Shown here: piece by piece, positions 62,727 through 64,000 of the stretch | Position numbering within the stretch: position 1 is the first letter of the stretch | How the letters are laid out: the number at the start of each line of letters is the position of its first letter | From: Flavobacterium amnicola | GTDB lineage: Bacteria > Bacteroidota > Bacteroidia > Flavobacteriales > Flavobacteriaceae | NCBI RefSeq assembly: GCF_004122165.1 | Contig: NZ_SBKO01000005.1 | Span: forward strand, 121,692-185,691 | Reading direction: 5' to 3' | DNA: 64,000 bases | Notes under the pieces: generated by a model | Databases searched by the model: none | What the model was told of the DNA's origin: nothing | The model's input: the letters and a program-made list of their open reading frames with translations, nothing else | Made by a program: the position numbers and the translations under genes

Positions 62727-64000
62727 TTAGTTTTTGGTTCCTAAATAAAAATACCCGTTGAAAATATCAAATCCGCTATTTACAATGTTTAATATATAAT
62801 AGTATGTACCTGCAGGTAAATTACTAGTCGATATTGCTTGATTAGCAACTCCGTCCCAATCATTTTTATAATTTGGATTTTCATAAATTAAAGCTCCCCA
62901 TCGGTTAAAGATTTTTATGTCATATATAAATCCACAAGAATCAAGTCCGCCAATGTTAAAATAATCATTATGACCATCTTGCCCAGGAGTAACTACTTTA
63001 GAAATATTTAAATCAGTAATACTACATGGTAAAACAACCCCACCACAATTTTCAATTGTCATGTAAACTTCAATAATTCGAGGACAAGGACCATCGGTAA
63101 TGGTGTATCTATATACATAAAATCCAGAAGGAATTGCACTAGGATCTAACATGCTTCCAATTAATCCTCCAGAATTATTTACATCTAGCCAAGTACCTCC
63201 TGTTTCAGTTCCAGCAGGAAGGAAAGAAAATAAATCTTTTGGACCTTCATTGCTACATATAGCTCCATACACATAAGAGAAAGCTTCAATAGTAACGTTA
63301 ATTGTTTGTGTTACGGTAGTAATGTTTCCACATTCATCAGTAGCAGTCCATACTCTTATTACTACATAGCCAAATTCATTTTGATTTTCCACAGTTTCTG
63401 TATAAACCACTTGAATATTTGAAGAACAATTATCTGTAAATACAAGTTCTGGTTTTACCGGTATTTGATCACAACTAACATTAATAGTTTCACTGATTGG
63501 CGTTGTAAGTACTGGCGGTAAAGTATCAATTACTGTTATGTTTTGAGTATGTGAAGTTCTATTTCCAGCACAATCTGATGCAACCCAAACTCTTATCAAT
63601 GTATAGCTTGAAGGGCAATTACCATTTCTTTTTTCTTCAGAATAGGACACAGATGGATTGTTATCACAAGTATCGGAAGCAGTTAGGACTACTGGAGCAG
63701 GCACGGCATCACATTGTACGGTCACATCACTAGGAAGTTGTCCGTTGAATGTTGGCGCAGTTGTATCAATCACATTGACAATTTGAGTGTGTTGGGTATT
63801 GTTTCCAGCACAATCGGTTACCGACCAGTTGCGAGTAATGGTATAGGTATTGGCACAAGCATCGTTTTGACCGGCAAAGGATTCCGAGTACACTACTACC
63901 ACATTGTTATCACAAGTATCGGAAGCAGTTAGGACTACTGGAGCAGGCACGGCATCACATTGAACGGTCACATCACTAGGAACTTGTCCGTTGAATGTTG
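62727..64000 (-). CDS. Giant repeat adhesin with type B T9SS (gliding-motility) C-terminal domain, partial
   Basis: The 3' end of a surface adhesin whose start lies beyond the right edge. The visible 424 codons contain HYR-like repeats of about 82 residues (DVTVQCDAVPAPVVL, TASDTCDNN), then a SprB-like linker. The gliding motility-associated C-terminal domain ends the protein (VVTPGQDGHNDYFNIGG, IKIFNRWGALIYE, NDWDGVAN, LPAGTYYYIL), the type B signal for the type IX system. PorP/SprF follows directly, the normal partner arrangement. Confidence 0.92.
   Translation of the reverse strand, partial: TFNGQVPSDVTVQCDAVPAPVVLTASDTCDNNVVVVYSESFAGQNDACANTYTITRNWSVTDCAGNNTQHTQIVNVIDTTAPTFNGQLPSDVTVQCDAVPAPVVLTASDTCDNNPSVSYSEEKRNGNCPSSYTLIRVWVASDCAGNRTSHTQNITVIDTLPPVLTTPISETINVSCDQIPVKPELVFTDNCSSNIQVVYTETVENQNEFGYVVIRVWTATDECGNITTVTQTINVTIEAFSYVYGAICSNEGPKDLFSFLPAGTETGGTWLDVNNSGGLIGSMLDPSAIPSGFYVYRYTITDGPCPRIIEVYMTIENCGGVVLPCSITDLNISKVVTPGQDGHNDYFNIGGLDSCGFIYDIKIFNRWGALIYENPNYKNDWDGVANQAISTSNLPAGTYYYILNIVNSGFDIFNGYFYLGTKN
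63661..63989. repeat. Near-identical repeat units in the adhesin gene
   Basis: About 85 bases at 63661-63745 recur at 63907-63991 with only a few changes, 246 bases (82 codons) apart, reflecting recent duplication of HYR-like repeat units. Confidence 0.8.

Overview
The window looks like a chromosome segment of a low-GC Bacteroidota, most likely Flavobacterium or a close relative. The reasons are type A and type B type IX secretion sorting domains, a PorP/SprF protein beside a gliding-motility adhesin, several TAnnTTTG promoters, a CAL67264-type small membrane protein and an isolated HsdR_N-like protein.

Layout. 1-22 kb is ordinary chromosome: the end of a BadF/BadG-type sugar kinase, mgsA, a glutaminyl cyclotransferase lipoprotein, SRP RNA, a dipeptide epimerase, SDR and GNAT genes, fsa, a YebC-family gene, gcvT, hutH with a GyrI-like partner, an RluA-type pseudouridine synthase, a DPP-IV peptidase, an Lrp/AsnC regulator, lpdA, and a pabB-tilS-dsbD run. 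50.4-64 kb is again core: a family 2 glycosyltransferase, HsdR_N, holA, a carboxypeptidase-regulatory-domain protein, ettA, a TPR hybrid histidine kinase, and an OmpA / PorP-SprF / giant adhesin cluster running off the right edge.

Between them a 27.8 kb integrative element (about 22,672-50,450) splits comM (yifB). Joining the flanks at a shared ATAA restores an uninterrupted 511-codon comM, so the boundaries are well supported. A 599-residue large serine recombinase sits 38 bp inside the right end. No relaxase, coupling protein or type IV secretion genes are present.

The cargo is weapons and defence: a small type IX-sorted protein plus a 2304-residue SpvB/RHS protein ending in a putative HExxH metallopeptidase toxin, followed by two lipoproteins that are immunity candidates; a module of small uncharacterised genes bounded by two near-identical terminators (including a DUF2971 protein and a GRDP-like protein); a HEPN-like gene pair; a three-gene Thoeris system (thsA plus two different TIR genes); an HTH protein beside a hairpin-rich, origin-like non-coding block; two candidate structured RNAs; a small serine recombinase with inverted-repeat sites; and several exported or membrane proteins.

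The most notable unexplained signal is a repeated operator-promoter cassette. Two neighbouring repeats, the second abutting a Flavobacterium-type -33 element, occur upstream of the RHS operon, the small-gene module and Thoeris, with a degenerate copy before a membrane protein. In two copies the palindrome arms differ in sequence but keep their complementarity. This suggests that one element-encoded switch controls otherwise unrelated cargo.
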